DNA of 64,000 nt from Pseudomonas sp. SDI (GTDB lineage: Bacteria > Pseudomonadota > Gammaproteobacteria > Pseudomonadales > Pseudomonadaceae), in the NCBI RefSeq assembly GCF_003105155.1, contig NZ_QETK01000024.1:1-64000 (forward strand), written 5' to 3'. Positions 1 through 9,350 of the stretch are shown here, piece after piece; position 1 is the stretch's first letter; the number at the start of each line of letters is the position of its first letter. Below the pieces are notes generated by a model, which was not told the DNA's origin, did no database searches, and worked only from the letters and a program-made list of their open reading frames with translations. Both the position numbers and the translations under genes were made by a program.

Positions 1-794
1 CCGCCTCGGCGCCAGCGCCTGCCGCCAAGCCGCGCCAGCGCGGCCGCACGCTAGCGTTGGCCGCAGCCGTGCTGCTGGCAGTGGGCGGCTACGGCGCTTA
101 CCAGATGAATGCCCGCAAGGCACTGCAACAGTTCGAGGCCGACCTGGCCGCCGGGCAGGGCTGCCTGCGTTCCGGCCAGTTCAACTGTGCCCTGGACAAG
201 GCCGAACTGGCCCTGCGCACCGACAGCAAGGACCCGCGCGCGATCAGCCTGCTGCAACGTGCCCAGGCCGGGCTCGAGAGCCAGCAGCGCATTGAGCAGG
301 CCAAAGTCCAAGCCGCTGCACTGGCCGAAGCAACCAAGGCAGCCCAGGCCGCGGCTGCCGAACAGACCCGTCGCGAGCAAGCGGCGCGTGAGCAGCAGGC
401 ACGCGACGAGCAGCAGGCGCGGGAACAGGCCGCCCGTGAGCAACTGGCCAAGCAGCAGACACCCCGCCAGCAAGACCCGCTGGATAAAGCCCAACAGCTG
501 CTCGACGAGCAGAGCAATCGCACCCGTCAGCAATTACAGCAGCAACGTCCGGCGCAGGCCGCTCGTCCGGGCAACCAGGCTGCCAATGCCGGGCTGGTCG
601 GCCAGCAACTGAGCCAGGCCCGCAGCGCACTGTCGCAAGGCAATGGCAACAAGGCACGGGTGCTGGCAAACATGGTCCTGAGCCAGGATCCGGGCAATCG
701 TCAGGCGCAGATCATCCTGCGCCAGGCCGAGCAGCTCGGTGCCAAATCATCGTTCCAGACACCCAAAGGCCTGGGCGGGGTGATGATCGAGTAA
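1..794 (+). CDS. Membrane-anchored coiled-coil protein, 5' end outside window
   Basis: The frame is open from base 3, so the true start lies upstream and only the C-terminal part (about 263 residues) is seen. A basic stretch (KPRQRGR) is followed by one hydrophobic segment of about 17 residues ending near VGGYGAYQ, which suggests a cytoplasmic N-terminal part, one membrane span and an extracytoplasmic tail. The tail begins with a cysteine-containing TPR-like helical region, then an Ala/Gln/Arg/Glu-rich coiled coil with repeated REQAAREQQ-type units, and a second short TPR-like helix pair near the end (ALSQGNGNKARVLANMVL). I do not recognise the family. An N-terminal kinase, FHA or zinc-ribbon domain is possible but cannot be seen. 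Confidence 0.7.
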   Translation, partial: ASAPAPAAKPRQRGRTLALAAAVLLAVGGYGAYQMNARKALQQFEADLAAGQGCLRSGQFNCALDKAELALRTDSKDPRAISLLQRAQAGLESQQRIEQAKVQAAALAEATKAAQAAAAEQTRREQAAREQQARDEQQAREQAAREQLAKQQTPRQQDPLDKAQQLLDEQSNRTRQQLQQQRPAQAARPGNQAANAGLVGQQLSQARSALSQGNGNKARVLANMVLSQDPGNRQAQIILRQAEQLGAKSSFQTPKGLGGVMIE

Positions 795-800
795 GCCGCC

Positions 801-1205
801 TTACAGCGTCTCCCCGGCCTCGCCGGGGAGTTGCTCGTCCAGGTGCAGCCAGGGTAGGCGACTGGCAGTCCAGATGTGCTTGGTTGGCCGCAACCGCTCC
901 GGATGATCCAGGGTGGTCAGGGTGATATCGATGCTTTCCGGGCTCAGGTCGCTGGTCAGCGCCACATGCGCGCCACAGCGGCTGCAGAAATAGCGCACGC
1001 AACTGGGCGAGGAGTCATAGCGCTGCGGCGTTCCGGCCAACCACTGGAACGCGCTGCACGGCACCGTCAGCCAGGTCACCAGCGTGCCGCCGGTCACCTT
1101 GCGGCACACCGAGCAATGACAATGTGCAACGTCCTTCAGCAGCCCCGCCAGCCGGTAGCGCAAGGCGCCGCAATGGCAGCCGCCCTCTTCGAACTGTGGC
1201 ATCAC
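801..1205 (-). CDS. GFA-family (CENP-V/formaldehyde-activating fold) protein
   Basis: The 134-residue product has the zinc-binding cysteine pattern of the GFA family: GGCHCGALRY near the start, CHCSVCRK about 20 residues later, and FCSRCGAHV near residue 75. Family members bind one or two zinc ions. The substrate of most of them is unknown, and the glutathione-formaldehyde activity of the founding member should not be assumed here. A GTG at 1205 is directly followed by ATG at 1202; a GGGG tract lies just upstream and either could be used. It converges on the preceding coiled-coil gene with only 6 nt between the stops. Confidence 0.85.
   Translation of the reverse strand: MMPQFEEGGCHCGALRYRLAGLLKDVAHCHCSVCRKVTGGTLVTWLTVPCSAFQWLAGTPQRYDSSPSCVRYFCSRCGAHVALTSDLSPESIDITLTTLDHPERLRPTKHIWTASRLPWLHLDEQLPGEAGETL
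810..833 (+). terminator. Possible terminator hairpin inside the GFA 3' coding end
   Basis: A 9-bp GC stem (CTCCCCGGC / GCCGGGGAG at 810-818 and 822-830) with a 3-nt loop follows the stop of the + strand gene by 15 nt. Only two Ts follow, so it is a weak candidate. It also encodes the C-terminal residues of the GFA protein. Confidence 0.35.
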
Positions 1206-1498
1206 AACCTACCCCTTGTAATGGTTCATGAAACCTCTTGTCGTCTTTCAACCGGCGAAAGCTGGCTGAAAGGTTGGCCCCTTAGCATCAGCGCACCACC
1301 GGCATAAGACCGGCCAGCCAGGGTTGTCTGAGAGTAGTACAGCGCCCGGCCCAGTTAACAACAACAATGGTGATACTGATGTCCTTCCACGCCCGCCTTT
1401 TCGCTGTGCCCCCGCCGTTACTCCCCGCGCCGCGCCTTTCGCGCTGACTTTCCGCCCGTTCGTTCTTTTCCTCGACGCGCCACGCCTGGAGTACTCCC

Positions 1499-2806
1499 AT
1501 GCTGACCTTCCTCGGCTTTGCCATGGTCATCACCTTCATGTACCTGATCATGACCAAGCGCCTGTCGGCCTTGATCGCGCTGATCCTGGTACCGATCCTG
1601 TTTGCGCTGTTCGGCGGCTTCTCCGCCGAAATCGGCCCGATGATGCTCGGTGGCATCACCAAGCTCGCCCCGACCGGGGTGATGCTGATGTTCGCCATCC
1701 TCTATTTTGCCCTGATGATCGACTCCGGCCTGTTCGACCCGGCCGTGCGCAAGATCCTCAAGCTGGTCAAGGGCGACCCGCTGAAAGTCTCGGTAGGCAC
1801 TGCGGTACTGGCCCTGATCGTCTCGCTCGACGGTGACGGCGCCACTACCTACATGATCTGCGTGGCTGCCATGCTGCCGCTGTACAGCCGCCTGGGGATG
1901 AGCCCGCGGATCATGGCCGGGTTGATCATCCTCGCCGGCGGCGTGATGAACATGACCCCCTGGGGCGGCCCGACCGCCCGTGCGGCCAGCGCCCTGCATG
2001 TCGACCCGTCGGACATCTTCGTGCCGATGATCCCGGCCATGGCCTTCGGTGTCCTGGCGATCCTGGCCATTGCCTACCTGTACGGCAAACGCGAGCGTGC
2101 CCGCCTGGGCGAGTTGCACCTGCCGGGCGACGAGATCGACCACAGCGAAATCAGCGTGTCACAGTTCCCCGATGCCCGTCGGCCGAAGCTGCTCTGGTTC
2201 AACGGTGCGCTGACCGCCGCGCTGATGGTGGCACTGATTGCCGGCCTGCTGCCGCTGCCGGTGCTGTTCATGATCGCCTTCAGTATCGCCATGATCGTCA
2301 ACTACCCGTGCCTGCAACAGCAGAAAGACCGCGTCGCGGCCCACGCCGGCAGCGTGCTGGCGGTGACCGGGCTGATCTTTGCTGCGGGTATCTTCACCGG
2401 CATTCTTTCCGGTACCGGCATGGTCGACGCGATGTCCAAGAGCCTGCTGGCGGTGATCCCGGACGCGCTGGGCCCGTACCTGGCGGTGATCACGGCGATC
2501 GTGAGCATGCCGTTCACCTTCTTCATGTCCAACGATGCCTTCTACTACGGCGTGCTGCCGGTACTGGCCGAGGCCGCCAGCCACTACGGCATCAGCCCGG
2601 TGGAAATGGCCCGTGCGTCGATCGTCGGCCAGCCCGTGCATCTGCTCAGCCCGCTGGTACCCTCTACGTACCTGCTGGTGGCATTGGCCGGGATCGAGTT
2701 CGGCGATCACCAGCGTTTCACCTTGAAGTGGGCAGTGCTGGTTTGCGTATGCATAATGCTCGCCGCGCTGGCGATGGGAATTTTCCCGCTGTTCAGCACC
2801 CTGTAA
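1499..2806 (+). CDS. CitMHS-family citrate-metal:H+ symporter
   Basis: This is a 435-residue polytopic inner-membrane protein with about 12 hydrophobic segments, matching the length of the CitMHS family, which imports citrate complexed with divalent metal. Visible family features are the conserved SLDGDGATTYM segment near residue 110, the NMTPWGGPTARAASAL loop near 155, and a second inverted-repeat half with FFMSNDAFYYGVLPV. The ATG at 1499 is preceded by a GGAG Shine-Dalgarno. The 293-nt gap upstream (1206-1498) holds no gene I can support. The exact metal preference (Mg or Ca type) cannot be read from sequence. Confidence 0.9.
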   Translation: MLTFLGFAMVITFMYLIMTKRLSALIALILVPILFALFGGFSAEIGPMMLGGITKLAPTGVMLMFAILYFALMIDSGLFDPAVRKILKLVKGDPLKVSVGTAVLALIVSLDGDGATTYMICVAAMLPLYSRLGMSPRIMAGLIILAGGVMNMTPWGGPTARAASALHVDPSDIFVPMIPAMAFGVLAILAIAYLYGKRERARLGELHLPGDEIDHSEISVSQFPDARRPKLLWFNGALTAALMVALIAGLLPLPVLFMIAFSIAMIVNYPCLQQQKDRVAAHAGSVLAVTGLIFAAGIFTGILSGTGMVDAMSKSLLAVIPDALGPYLAVITAIVSMPFTFFMSNDAFYYGVLPVLAEAASHYGISPVEMARASIVGQPVHLLSPLVPSTYLLVALAGIEFGDHQRFTLKWAVLVCVCIMLAALAMGIFPLFSTL

Positions 2807-2877
2807 GACAACGGTTCCACCCAACCGATGCGCGCCTTGCCCGGGCGCGTATCGCCTGAACGCTCGAAGGAATACAC

Positions 2878-3651
2878 ATGGAATGGCTGACCAGCCCAGA
2901 AATCTGGGTTGCCTTTTTTACATTGACGGCGCTTGAGATCGTTCTCGGGATCGACAACATCATCATGATCTCGATCCTGGTCAGCCGCATGCCCAAGCAC
3001 ATGCAGCAACGCACGCGGATCTTCGGCCTGGCGCTGGCCATGGTCACCCGGATCCTGCTGTTACTTTCGATCACCTGGGTGATGCGTCTGACCGCCGACC
3101 TGTTCGTGGTGTTCGACCAGGGCATTTCCGGACGTGACCTGATCCTGTTCTTCGGTGGCCTGTTCCTGTTGTGGAAGAGCTCGCAGGAGATCTACCACGG
3201 CCTCGAAGGCGAAGACGAAACCCACGACGAGCCGAACGGCAAGCAGGGTGGCAAGTTCTTCTACACCATCATCCAGATCGCCATCATCGACATCGTGTTC
3301 TCGCTGGACTCGGTGATTACCGCCGTGGGTATGGTGTCCCACGTGCCGGTGATGATTGCCGCGATCGTCGTGGCGGTACTGGTAATGATGCTCTGCGCCA
3401 AGGCGATCAGCGACTTCATCGACCAGCACCCATCGCTGAAGATGCTCGCCCTGTCGTTCCTGATCGTGGTCGGTACGGTGCTGATTGCCGAGGCGTTCGA
3501 GGTGCATGTGCCGAAGGGTTATGTGTACTTCGCCATGGCCTTCTCGCTGGCGGTGGAGGCGATCAACATCAAGATGCGCACCGCGATGGCCCGCAAGAAG
3601 AACCAGGAACACGATCCGGTGAAACTGCGCAAGGACATTCCGGGCCAGTAA
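2878..3651 (+). CDS. TerC-family integral membrane protein
   Basis: The 257-residue inner-membrane protein carries the TerC signature acidic membrane motifs: LEIVLGIDNIIMI near residue 20 and DIVFSLDSVITAVGMV near 140. The family is linked to manganese efflux (Alx, MntP-like roles) and to metalation of exported proteins; the substrate here is inferred only from family. A charged loop GEDETHDEPNGKQGG separates the two halves. Start ATG 2878 has an AAGGA Shine-Dalgarno. The 71-nt leader is too short for a yybP-ykoY manganese riboswitch and shows no such fold. A strong terminator follows at 3667. Confidence 0.9.
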   Translation: MEWLTSPEIWVAFFTLTALEIVLGIDNIIMISILVSRMPKHMQQRTRIFGLALAMVTRILLLLSITWVMRLTADLFVVFDQGISGRDLILFFGGLFLLWKSSQEIYHGLEGEDETHDEPNGKQGGKFFYTIIQIAIIDIVFSLDSVITAVGMVSHVPVMIAAIVVAVLVMMLCAKAISDFIDQHPSLKMLALSFLIVVGTVLIAEAFEVHVPKGYVYFAMAFSLAVEAINIKMRTAMARKKNQEHDPVKLRKDIPGQ

Positions 3652-3666
3652 GCCCAGAAGAAAACT

Positions 3667-3692
3667 GCCCCGGCTCGCCGGGGCTTTTTTTT
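3667..3692 (+). terminator. Rho-independent terminator after terC gene
   Basis: A GCCCCGG / CCGGGGC stem with a CTCG loop is followed by eight Ts, 15 nt after the terC-family stop codon. The remaining DNA up to 3922 has no gene I can support. Confidence 0.9.
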
Positions 3693-3922
3693 GCCCGGGA
3701 ACGCGCTCCCACAACAGACGACAGTTGTCTGCGGAGTGAACCCCTCGGCAGCTTTCATGTCAGTTTTGTTTCAAAGCCTTACCAGCCATGCCATGCTGGC
3801 GCCACGGCCTTGAGCCGACTACAGCTTAAGTGAGCACTGGGAAAAACCGCCTGTCGCCAGGCCAGGCTCACCGTTTCGTCCATTGGCCCCCGGTGGGGCA
3901 TCGACATCAGGGGGCCTTGTTC

Positions 3923-5581
3923 ATGCTCACCCTGCTCAATCTGCTATCGGCTGTCGCCTTGCTGATCTGGGGCACTCACATCGTCCGTACCGGCATTCTG
4001 CGGGTCTACGGCTCCAACCTGCGGCGGGTGCTCAGCCAGAACATGGCGCGCCGACCGCTGGCGTTCATCGCCGGGATCCTCGTCACCGCCATGGTGCAAA
4101 GCAGCAACGCCACCGCCATGCTGGTGACCTCGTTCGTCGGCCAGGGCCTGATGGCGCTGACCCCGGCGCTGGCGATCATGCTCGGTGCCGACGTCGGTAC
4201 CGCGCTGATGGCACGGGTGCTGACCTTCGACCTGTCGTGGCTGTCGCCCCTGCTGATCTTCCTCGGGGTGATCTTCTTTCTCTCGCGCAAACAGACCCGC
4301 GCCGGCCAGCTCGGCCGCGTCGGCATCGGCCTGGGGCTGATCATCCTGGCCCTGCAACTGATCGTCGAAGCCGCCACGCCGATCACCCACGCCCAAGGCG
4401 TGAAAGTGCTGTTTGCCTCGCTGACCGGCGATATCCTGCTCGACGCCCTGGTCGGCGCGCTGTTCGCCCTGCTGTCCTATTCGAGCCTGGCCGCCGTGCT
4501 GCTCACCGCCACCCTGGCCGGTTCCGACCTGATCAGTCTGCCGGTGGCCATCGGCCTGGTGATCGGCGCCAACATCGGCAGCGGCCTGCTGGCCTTCCTC
4601 AGCACCAGCATGCAGAACGCCGCCGGCCGCCAGGTGGCGCTGGGCAGCCTGCTGTACAAGCTGATCGGCTTGCTGCTGATCATCCCGGTACTCGACCCGC
4701 TGGTGCAGTGGATGGACAGCCTGAGCTTCAGCGCCCAGGAACTGGTGATCGGCTTCCACCTGCTCTACAACACCCTGCGCTGCGTACTGCTGCTGAGTAC
4801 GGTCAAACCGATGGCCACGCTGTGCAGCTGGATCCTGCCGGAGCGCGCCGAGCAGAACGGCCACGCCGCCCCGCGCCACCTCGACGCCACCGCGCTGGCC
4901 ACGCCGAGCCTGGCGCTGGCCAACGCGGTGCGCGAAACCCTGCGCCTGGGCGATCTGGTCGACAGCCTGCTCGAAGCCATGCTCAACGTGCTACGCGGCT
5001 CGCAGACCGCGGTGACCCAACAGGTGCGCTACCTCACCGACGACATCGACGCGCTGTACAACGCGATCAAGCTGTACCTGGCGCAGATGCCCCGCGAAGA
5101 CCTCAGCGAGCAGGACAGCCGGCGCTGGGCCGAGATCATCGAGCTGGCGATCAACCTCAAGCTGGCCAGCGACCTGATCGAGCGCATGTTGCGCAAGGTC
5201 CAGCAGCAGAAGACCTCGCAGCGCCGGGAGTTCTCCGATGTCGGCCTGGAAGAGCTCACCGGCCTGCAAAGCCAGTTGCTGTCCAACCTGCGCCTGGGCC
5301 TTTCGGTGTTCCTCAGCGCCGACCCGGAAAGCGCCCGCCAGTTGCTGCGCGAGAAGCGCCGTTTCCGCGCCCAGGAGCGGCGCCTGGCCCACGCCCATGT
5401 CAGCCGTTTGCAACGCAAGGTGGTGCAAAGTATCGAAACCAGCTCGCTACACCTGGAACTGATTGCCGATATGAAACGTCTGAATTCACTGTTTTGCAGC
5501 AGTGCCTATGTGGTATTGGGCGGCAACGAAACTGGCGCGTTGGTGATCGATGGCGTGCCGGACGATGCCCATTCGCCTTGA
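3923..5581 (+). CDS. Na/Pi cotransporter-family protein with PhoU-like C-terminal domain
   Basis: The 552-residue protein has an N-terminal half with repeated QSSNATAMLVTSF- and GANIGSGLL-type Na/Pi cotransporter (PF02690-like) motifs and about eight membrane spans (residues 1-300). It ends in a long helical PhoU-like cytosolic region (about 340-530). Family members (YjbB, NptA) move phosphate with sodium, or export it, across the inner membrane. I chose ATG 3923, behind an AGGGGG tract, because the open frame continues upstream without membrane-type sequence and lacks a better ribosome site. The downstream protease gene starts 38 nt after its stop, so the two may be co-transcribed. Confidence 0.88.
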   Translation: MLTLLNLLSAVALLIWGTHIVRTGILRVYGSNLRRVLSQNMARRPLAFIAGILVTAMVQSSNATAMLVTSFVGQGLMALTPALAIMLGADVGTALMARVLTFDLSWLSPLLIFLGVIFFLSRKQTRAGQLGRVGIGLGLIILALQLIVEAATPITHAQGVKVLFASLTGDILLDALVGALFALLSYSSLAAVLLTATLAGSDLISLPVAIGLVIGANIGSGLLAFLSTSMQNAAGRQVALGSLLYKLIGLLLIIPVLDPLVQWMDSLSFSAQELVIGFHLLYNTLRCVLLLSTVKPMATLCSWILPERAEQNGHAAPRHLDATALATPSLALANAVRETLRLGDLVDSLLEAMLNVLRGSQTAVTQQVRYLTDDIDALYNAIKLYLAQMPREDLSEQDSRRWAEIIELAINLKLASDLIERMLRKVQQQKTSQRREFSDVGLEELTGLQSQLLSNLRLGLSVFLSADPESARQLLREKRRFRAQERRLAHAHVSRLQRKVVQSIETSSLHLELIADMKRLNSLFCSSAYVVLGGNETGALVIDGVPDDAHSP

Positions 5582-5618
5582 CGCCCCGTTGTTCGAACCC
5601 TGCGCAAGGAAGCTAGTC

Positions 5619-6995
5619 ATGCGTTTTTTGTTACTTGTGTGCCTGTTGCTGGGCTGTGGTTCCAGCGTTGCCCTGGACCGTAGCCGCGTCGAGGGCTACC
5701 TGCTGCCCAATGGCCTGCAGGTGCTGCTCAAGCCCGGCTACGAGCGCGATCATGTGTCGATCCGGCTGGTCGTCGGCATCGGCTTCGACGACTTCCCCTG
5801 CGACCAGCAGGAGCTCCCGCACCTGCTTGAACACTTGCTGTTCAGCGGCATCGACGACAGTGGCGAGGGCGGTCTGGAGGAACGCATGCAGGCCCTGGGG
5901 GGCGAGTGGAACGCCTACACCAGCAGCGCCGACACCACCTTCGTGATCGAGGCGCCGGCACGCAACCAGCGCAAGGTGCTCGACCTGCTGCTGGCGGTGC
6001 TCAACGACACCCAGTTCGACCAGGACGACCTGGACAACGCCAAGCGTATCGTCGAGCGCGAGGATGGCGGCCATTACACTCGACTGCAACGCTGGCTCGA
6101 CCGCCAGGACCTCGGCCACGGCGCCAGCGATCAGCTGGCGGTGGAGCTGGGCCTGAAATGCGCCGAGCGCTCGCCGGTGCAGGACATGACCCTGGCCCAG
6201 GTCAATGCATTGCGCGAACACTGGTACGCCTCGAACAACATGACCCTGATTATCGTCGGCGGCCTCGACAAGCTGCTGCCGGCCTATCTGGAACGCAGCT
6301 ATGGCGAGCTGGAGCCGGTGGCGCCGGGCGAGCGGCGGGTGCTCGACGGCGTCAGCCACGAGGCCGAGCACCAGCGTGTGCTGACCCGCGGCTGGCTGGG
6401 CAACAGCGCCCGGCTGCACTGGCTGTTCCTGGAGCCGGTGCTCGACGACAAGCACGAGCAGACCTACGACCTGCTGCAGCGCTATCTGGACTGGGCGTTG
6501 TACCGCGAGCTGCGGCTCAAGGAGGGGCTGTCGTACGGGCCGTGGAGCGGCCGCGAGAGCTTTGGCGACAGCGGCCTGCTGAGCCTGAACGCCGACCTGG
6601 ACCGGAACAGGGTAGAGGACGCGCAACAGGCCATGGGCGCGCTGATCGAGCGCTTGCGCAAGGACGGCCTGGAGCCGGTGGCATTCGAGCGGATCCGCCA
6701 GGCGGCGATCGATCGCGAGGCCTGGACCAGCCAAGGCAACAGCGCCCTGGCCGATTACTACTGGGGCGCCTTGAACAGCTACGCCGACGGCCGCTTCGAC
6801 GACCCGGCGCGGCGCCTGCGCCAGGTCAGCCTGGAGGACGCCAACCAGGCGCTGCGCCAGCTGTTTGCCGAGCCCGGGTATGTGCGGGTGGAGCGGCCGC
6901 TGCTGGGGTATGACGAGCTGGTTGGGTTGATCGCGCTGGGGGTTGGCGTGTTGCTGGCCCTGGGGCTGGCCTGGAAGCGGCGGCGCGGCAGCTGA
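5619..6995 (+). CDS. Single-domain-pair M16 zinc protease with C-terminal membrane anchor
   Basis: This is a 458-residue M16 (pitrilysin/insulinase-like) peptidase. The inverted zinc motif HLLEH is at residues 68-72, and the downstream glutamate ligand is probably E148 in AKRIVERED, so the catalytic set looks complete. The N-terminus is hydrophobic and contains LLGC (10-13), a possible lipobox. The C-terminus ends in a hydrophobic segment (about 430-452) followed by KRRRGS, an unusual tail anchor. Start ATG 5619 has AAGGA 8 nt upstream; an in-frame upstream extension overlaps the previous gene and is less likely. Cellular substrate is unknown. It is about half the size of full-length pitrilysin and resembles the shorter bacterial M16B type. 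Confidence 0.85.
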   Translation: MRFLLLVCLLLGCGSSVALDRSRVEGYLLPNGLQVLLKPGYERDHVSIRLVVGIGFDDFPCDQQELPHLLEHLLFSGIDDSGEGGLEERMQALGGEWNAYTSSADTTFVIEAPARNQRKVLDLLLAVLNDTQFDQDDLDNAKRIVEREDGGHYTRLQRWLDRQDLGHGASDQLAVELGLKCAERSPVQDMTLAQVNALREHWYASNNMTLIIVGGLDKLLPAYLERSYGELEPVAPGERRVLDGVSHEAEHQRVLTRGWLGNSARLHWLFLEPVLDDKHEQTYDLLQRYLDWALYRELRLKEGLSYGPWSGRESFGDSGLLSLNADLDRNRVEDAQQAMGALIERLRKDGLEPVAFERIRQAAIDREAWTSQGNSALADYYWGALNSYADGRFDDPARRLRQVSLEDANQALRQLFAEPGYVRVERPLLGYDELVGLIALGVGVLLALGLAWKRRRGS

Positions 6996-7000
6996 CGCTA

Positions 7001-7064
7001 TCGCGGGGCGAGCCCGCTCCCACAATGATCGCGGCGCGCTTGTGGGAGCGGGCTCGTCCCGCGA
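7001..7064. repeat. REP pair in inverted orientation (BIME-like)
   Basis: Two REP units, CGCGGGGCGAGCCCGCTCCC (7002-7021) and its inverted copy (7044-7063), flank a 17-nt spacer. This is the common Pseudomonas intergenic REP family and lies just after the M16 stop codon. Confidence 0.85.
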
Positions 7065-7130
7065 TGAGGCCGACAGGATCAAACAAGGGTATCCTGTATC
7101 GGTTTATTTCATAGTCAGCGAACACCCCCC

Positions 7131-8153
7131 ATGCCTCCACTTATCCAGCGCCTGATCGACCTCATCAAGCGCTATCCAGGGGTTATCGCCCTCGGCGGTT
7201 TCATCTCCGGTATCGGTAGCTTCATCCTCGTCGACCGCCAGGAAAGCCTGGCCAGCTGGGTGGCCATCCTGATGCTGGTGAGCTGGCTCTGGCTGATGTT
7301 CGAAAACACCTTCAACCAGCTGTTCGCCAAAGCCTTCAAACGCGAGATTCCCGAGCCGCTGCTGCGCTACGCCACGCAGATGATCCACCAGGAAAGCCTG
7401 TTCTTCGTCCTGCCGTTCTTCTTCGTCACCACCACCTGGAACAGTGGCCAACTGGTGTTCACTGGCCTGCTCGCCGGCGCCGGCCTGGTGTCGATCATCG
7501 ACCCGCTGTACTACAAATGGCTAGCGCCGCGGCGCTGGCTGTTCCTCGCCCTGCACACCCTGACCCTGTTCGCCGCGCTGCTCACCGCACTGCCGGTAAT
7601 CCTGCACCTGACCACCGCGCAGAGCTACAAGCTGGCCCTGGGCACCGCGATGCTGCTGTCGTTCCCGAGCCTGGCCAGCAGCTTCCCGATCCACAACTGG
7701 CGCCGCGCCGCCAGCCTGGTGCTGGTCACCCTGGCCGTCGGTGGCGCCGGCTGGCTGCTGCGCTCCTGGGTACCGCCGGCCACCCTGTGGATGACCGAAG
7801 TGGCCGTCACCAGCCAGTTGCAGGACCGCACGCCGGGCGCCAGCCTCAAGCAGGTCAGCGCCAGCCAGGTGCGCAGTGCCGGGCTCTATGCCTACACCGC
7901 GATCAAGGCACCGCGCGGACTCAACGAGCGGATCTACCATGTCTGGCAGCTCAACGGCAAAGAGGTCGACCGCATTGCCCTCGATATCCACGGCGGGCGC
8001 AAGGAAGGCTACCGCGCCTGGACCCACAAGCGGGTGTTCCCCGGCAACCCGGTCGGGCGCTGGCAAGTGCGCGTGCTCACCGAGGACGGCCAGGTGATCG
8101 GCGTACTGCGTTTCCGTGTGGTTGATGACGGTCAAGCATCTGCCACGCAGTAA
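7131..8153 (+). CDS. DUF5924/DUF2914-type membrane protein
   Basis: The 340-residue protein has about seven predicted membrane spans in residues 1-225 followed by a soluble domain of about 110 residues with the DUF2914 character (IYHVWQLNGKEVDRIALDI, GYRAWTHKRVFPGNP, GRWQVRVLTEDGQVIG). The C-terminal domain is beta-rich and likely periplasmic. The function of the family is not known to me. Start ATG 7131 is the first in frame after the upstream REP pair. It stands alone; the MCE operon starts 51 nt downstream in the same direction. Confidence 0.8.
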   Translation: MPPLIQRLIDLIKRYPGVIALGGFISGIGSFILVDRQESLASWVAILMLVSWLWLMFENTFNQLFAKAFKREIPEPLLRYATQMIHQESLFFVLPFFFVTTTWNSGQLVFTGLLAGAGLVSIIDPLYYKWLAPRRWLFLALHTLTLFAALLTALPVILHLTTAQSYKLALGTAMLLSFPSLASSFPIHNWRRAASLVLVTLAVGGAGWLLRSWVPPATLWMTEVAVTSQLQDRTPGASLKQVSASQVRSAGLYAYTAIKAPRGLNERIYHVWQLNGKEVDRIALDIHGGRKEGYRAWTHKRVFPGNPVGRWQVRVLTEDGQVIGVLRFRVVDDGQASATQ

Positions 8154-8204
8154 CGCTATGCTCTGAGGCGGCGCATTGGAGCGCCTGCCAGACGCCTGAA
8201 GCTT

Positions 8205-9350
8205 ATGACCACGACAGTCACCCCCGCCGGCGCCAGCCTGGACGCCGCCAGCCGCCCGGCCCGCCTGCGCATCGCCGGCGATTGGACGCTGGCCAACTAC
8301 GCCGTCCTCAAGCAGCGCACCACCGCGCTCAGCGGCCAGTACGACGGCGACACCGTGGTGGAGCTGGAGCAACTGGGCAAGCTCGACACGGCCGGCGCCG
8401 CGCTGCTGGTCGAGCTGCTCGGCGCCGAGCGCCTCGGGCAACTGGCGCAGAGCAGCCCGAGCCTGTCCGCCGCCGACCGCGCCCTGCTGCAAACCGTGTA
8501 CTGCTCGCTGCAGGACTACTGCATCCCGGTGCGCCAAGCCGACGTGCCGGTGCTCATGCAGTTGCTCAGCCGCATCGGCCGCGCCGTGGACAAGCTCTGG
8601 CAAGACACCCTGCAAGTGCTCGGTTTCATCGGCCTGATCATCGCCACGCTGTTGCAGCGCCTGTTCCAACCCAAGCGCTGGCGGCTCACCTCGGTGGTCG
8701 CGCATATCGAACAGACCGGCCTCGACGCGGCGCCCATCGTCGCCTTGCTGACCTTTCTGGTTGGCGCGGTGGTGGCCTTCCTCGGCGCCACGGTGCTCTC
8801 CAGCTTCGGCGCCAGCGTGTTCACCGTCGACCTGGTGGCGTTCTCCTTCCTGCGCGAATTCGGCGTGCTGCTCACCGCCATCCTGATGGCCGGGCGCACC
8901 GCCAGTGCCTTCACCGCGCAGATCGGTTCGATGAAGGCCAACGAAGAGATCGACGCCATCCGCACCCTTGGCCTGAGCCCGCTGGAGCTGCTGGTGATCC
9001 CTCGGGTGCTGGCGCTGCTGATCGCGCTGCCGCTGCTGACCTTTCTCGCGATGATCTGCGGGATTGTCGGCGGCGGCGTGGTATGTGCGCTGGCGCTGGA
9101 CATCTCGCCGGCGATGTTCCTTTCACTGCTGGACAGCGACATCGGCGTGCAGCACTTCCTGGTCGGCATGCTCAAAGCTCCGTTCTTCGCCTTCCTGATC
9201 GCCGCCATCGGCTGCCTGGAAGGCCTCAAGGTCAGCGGCAGCGCCGAATCGGTCGGCGCCCACACCACCTCGGCGGTGGTGCAGTCGATCTTCGTGGTGA
9301 TCGTGCTGGACGCCATCGCCGCGCTGTTCTTCATGGAGATGGGCTGGTGA
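8205..9350 (+). CDS. MlaE-family ABC permease with N-terminal STAS-like domain
   Basis: The 381-residue protein has an N-terminal soluble domain of about 110 residues resembling STAS (LRIAGDWTLANYAVL, ELEQLGKLDTAGAALLVELL), followed by the MlaE permease domain with about five spans and the conserved GRTASAFTAQIGSMKANEEIDAI-type cytoplasmic loop. It is the membrane subunit of an MCE-type lipid transporter. The housekeeping MlaE lacks this fusion, so this is the STAS-fused paralog type. Its stop overlaps the next gene's GTG by 3 nt, implying translational coupling in a four-gene operon (8205-11704). Confidence 0.9.
   Translation: MTTTVTPAGASLDAASRPARLRIAGDWTLANYAVLKQRTTALSGQYDGDTVVELEQLGKLDTAGAALLVELLGAERLGQLAQSSPSLSAADRALLQTVYCSLQDYCIPVRQADVPVLMQLLSRIGRAVDKLWQDTLQVLGFIGLIIATLLQRLFQPKRWRLTSVVAHIEQTGLDAAPIVALLTFLVGAVVAFLGATVLSSFGASVFTVDLVAFSFLREFGVLLTAILMAGRTASAFTAQIGSMKANEEIDAIRTLGLSPLELLVIPRVLALLIALPLLTFLAMICGIVGGGVVCALALDISPAMFLSLLDSDIGVQHFLVGMLKAPFFAFLIAAIGCLEGLKVSGSAESVGAHTTSAVVQSIFVVIVLDAIAALFFMEMGW

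Noticed and set aside
2807..2877. Manganese (yybP-ykoY) riboswitch ahead of the TerC gene
   Set aside because: The gap is only 71 nt and lacks the conserved paired loops.
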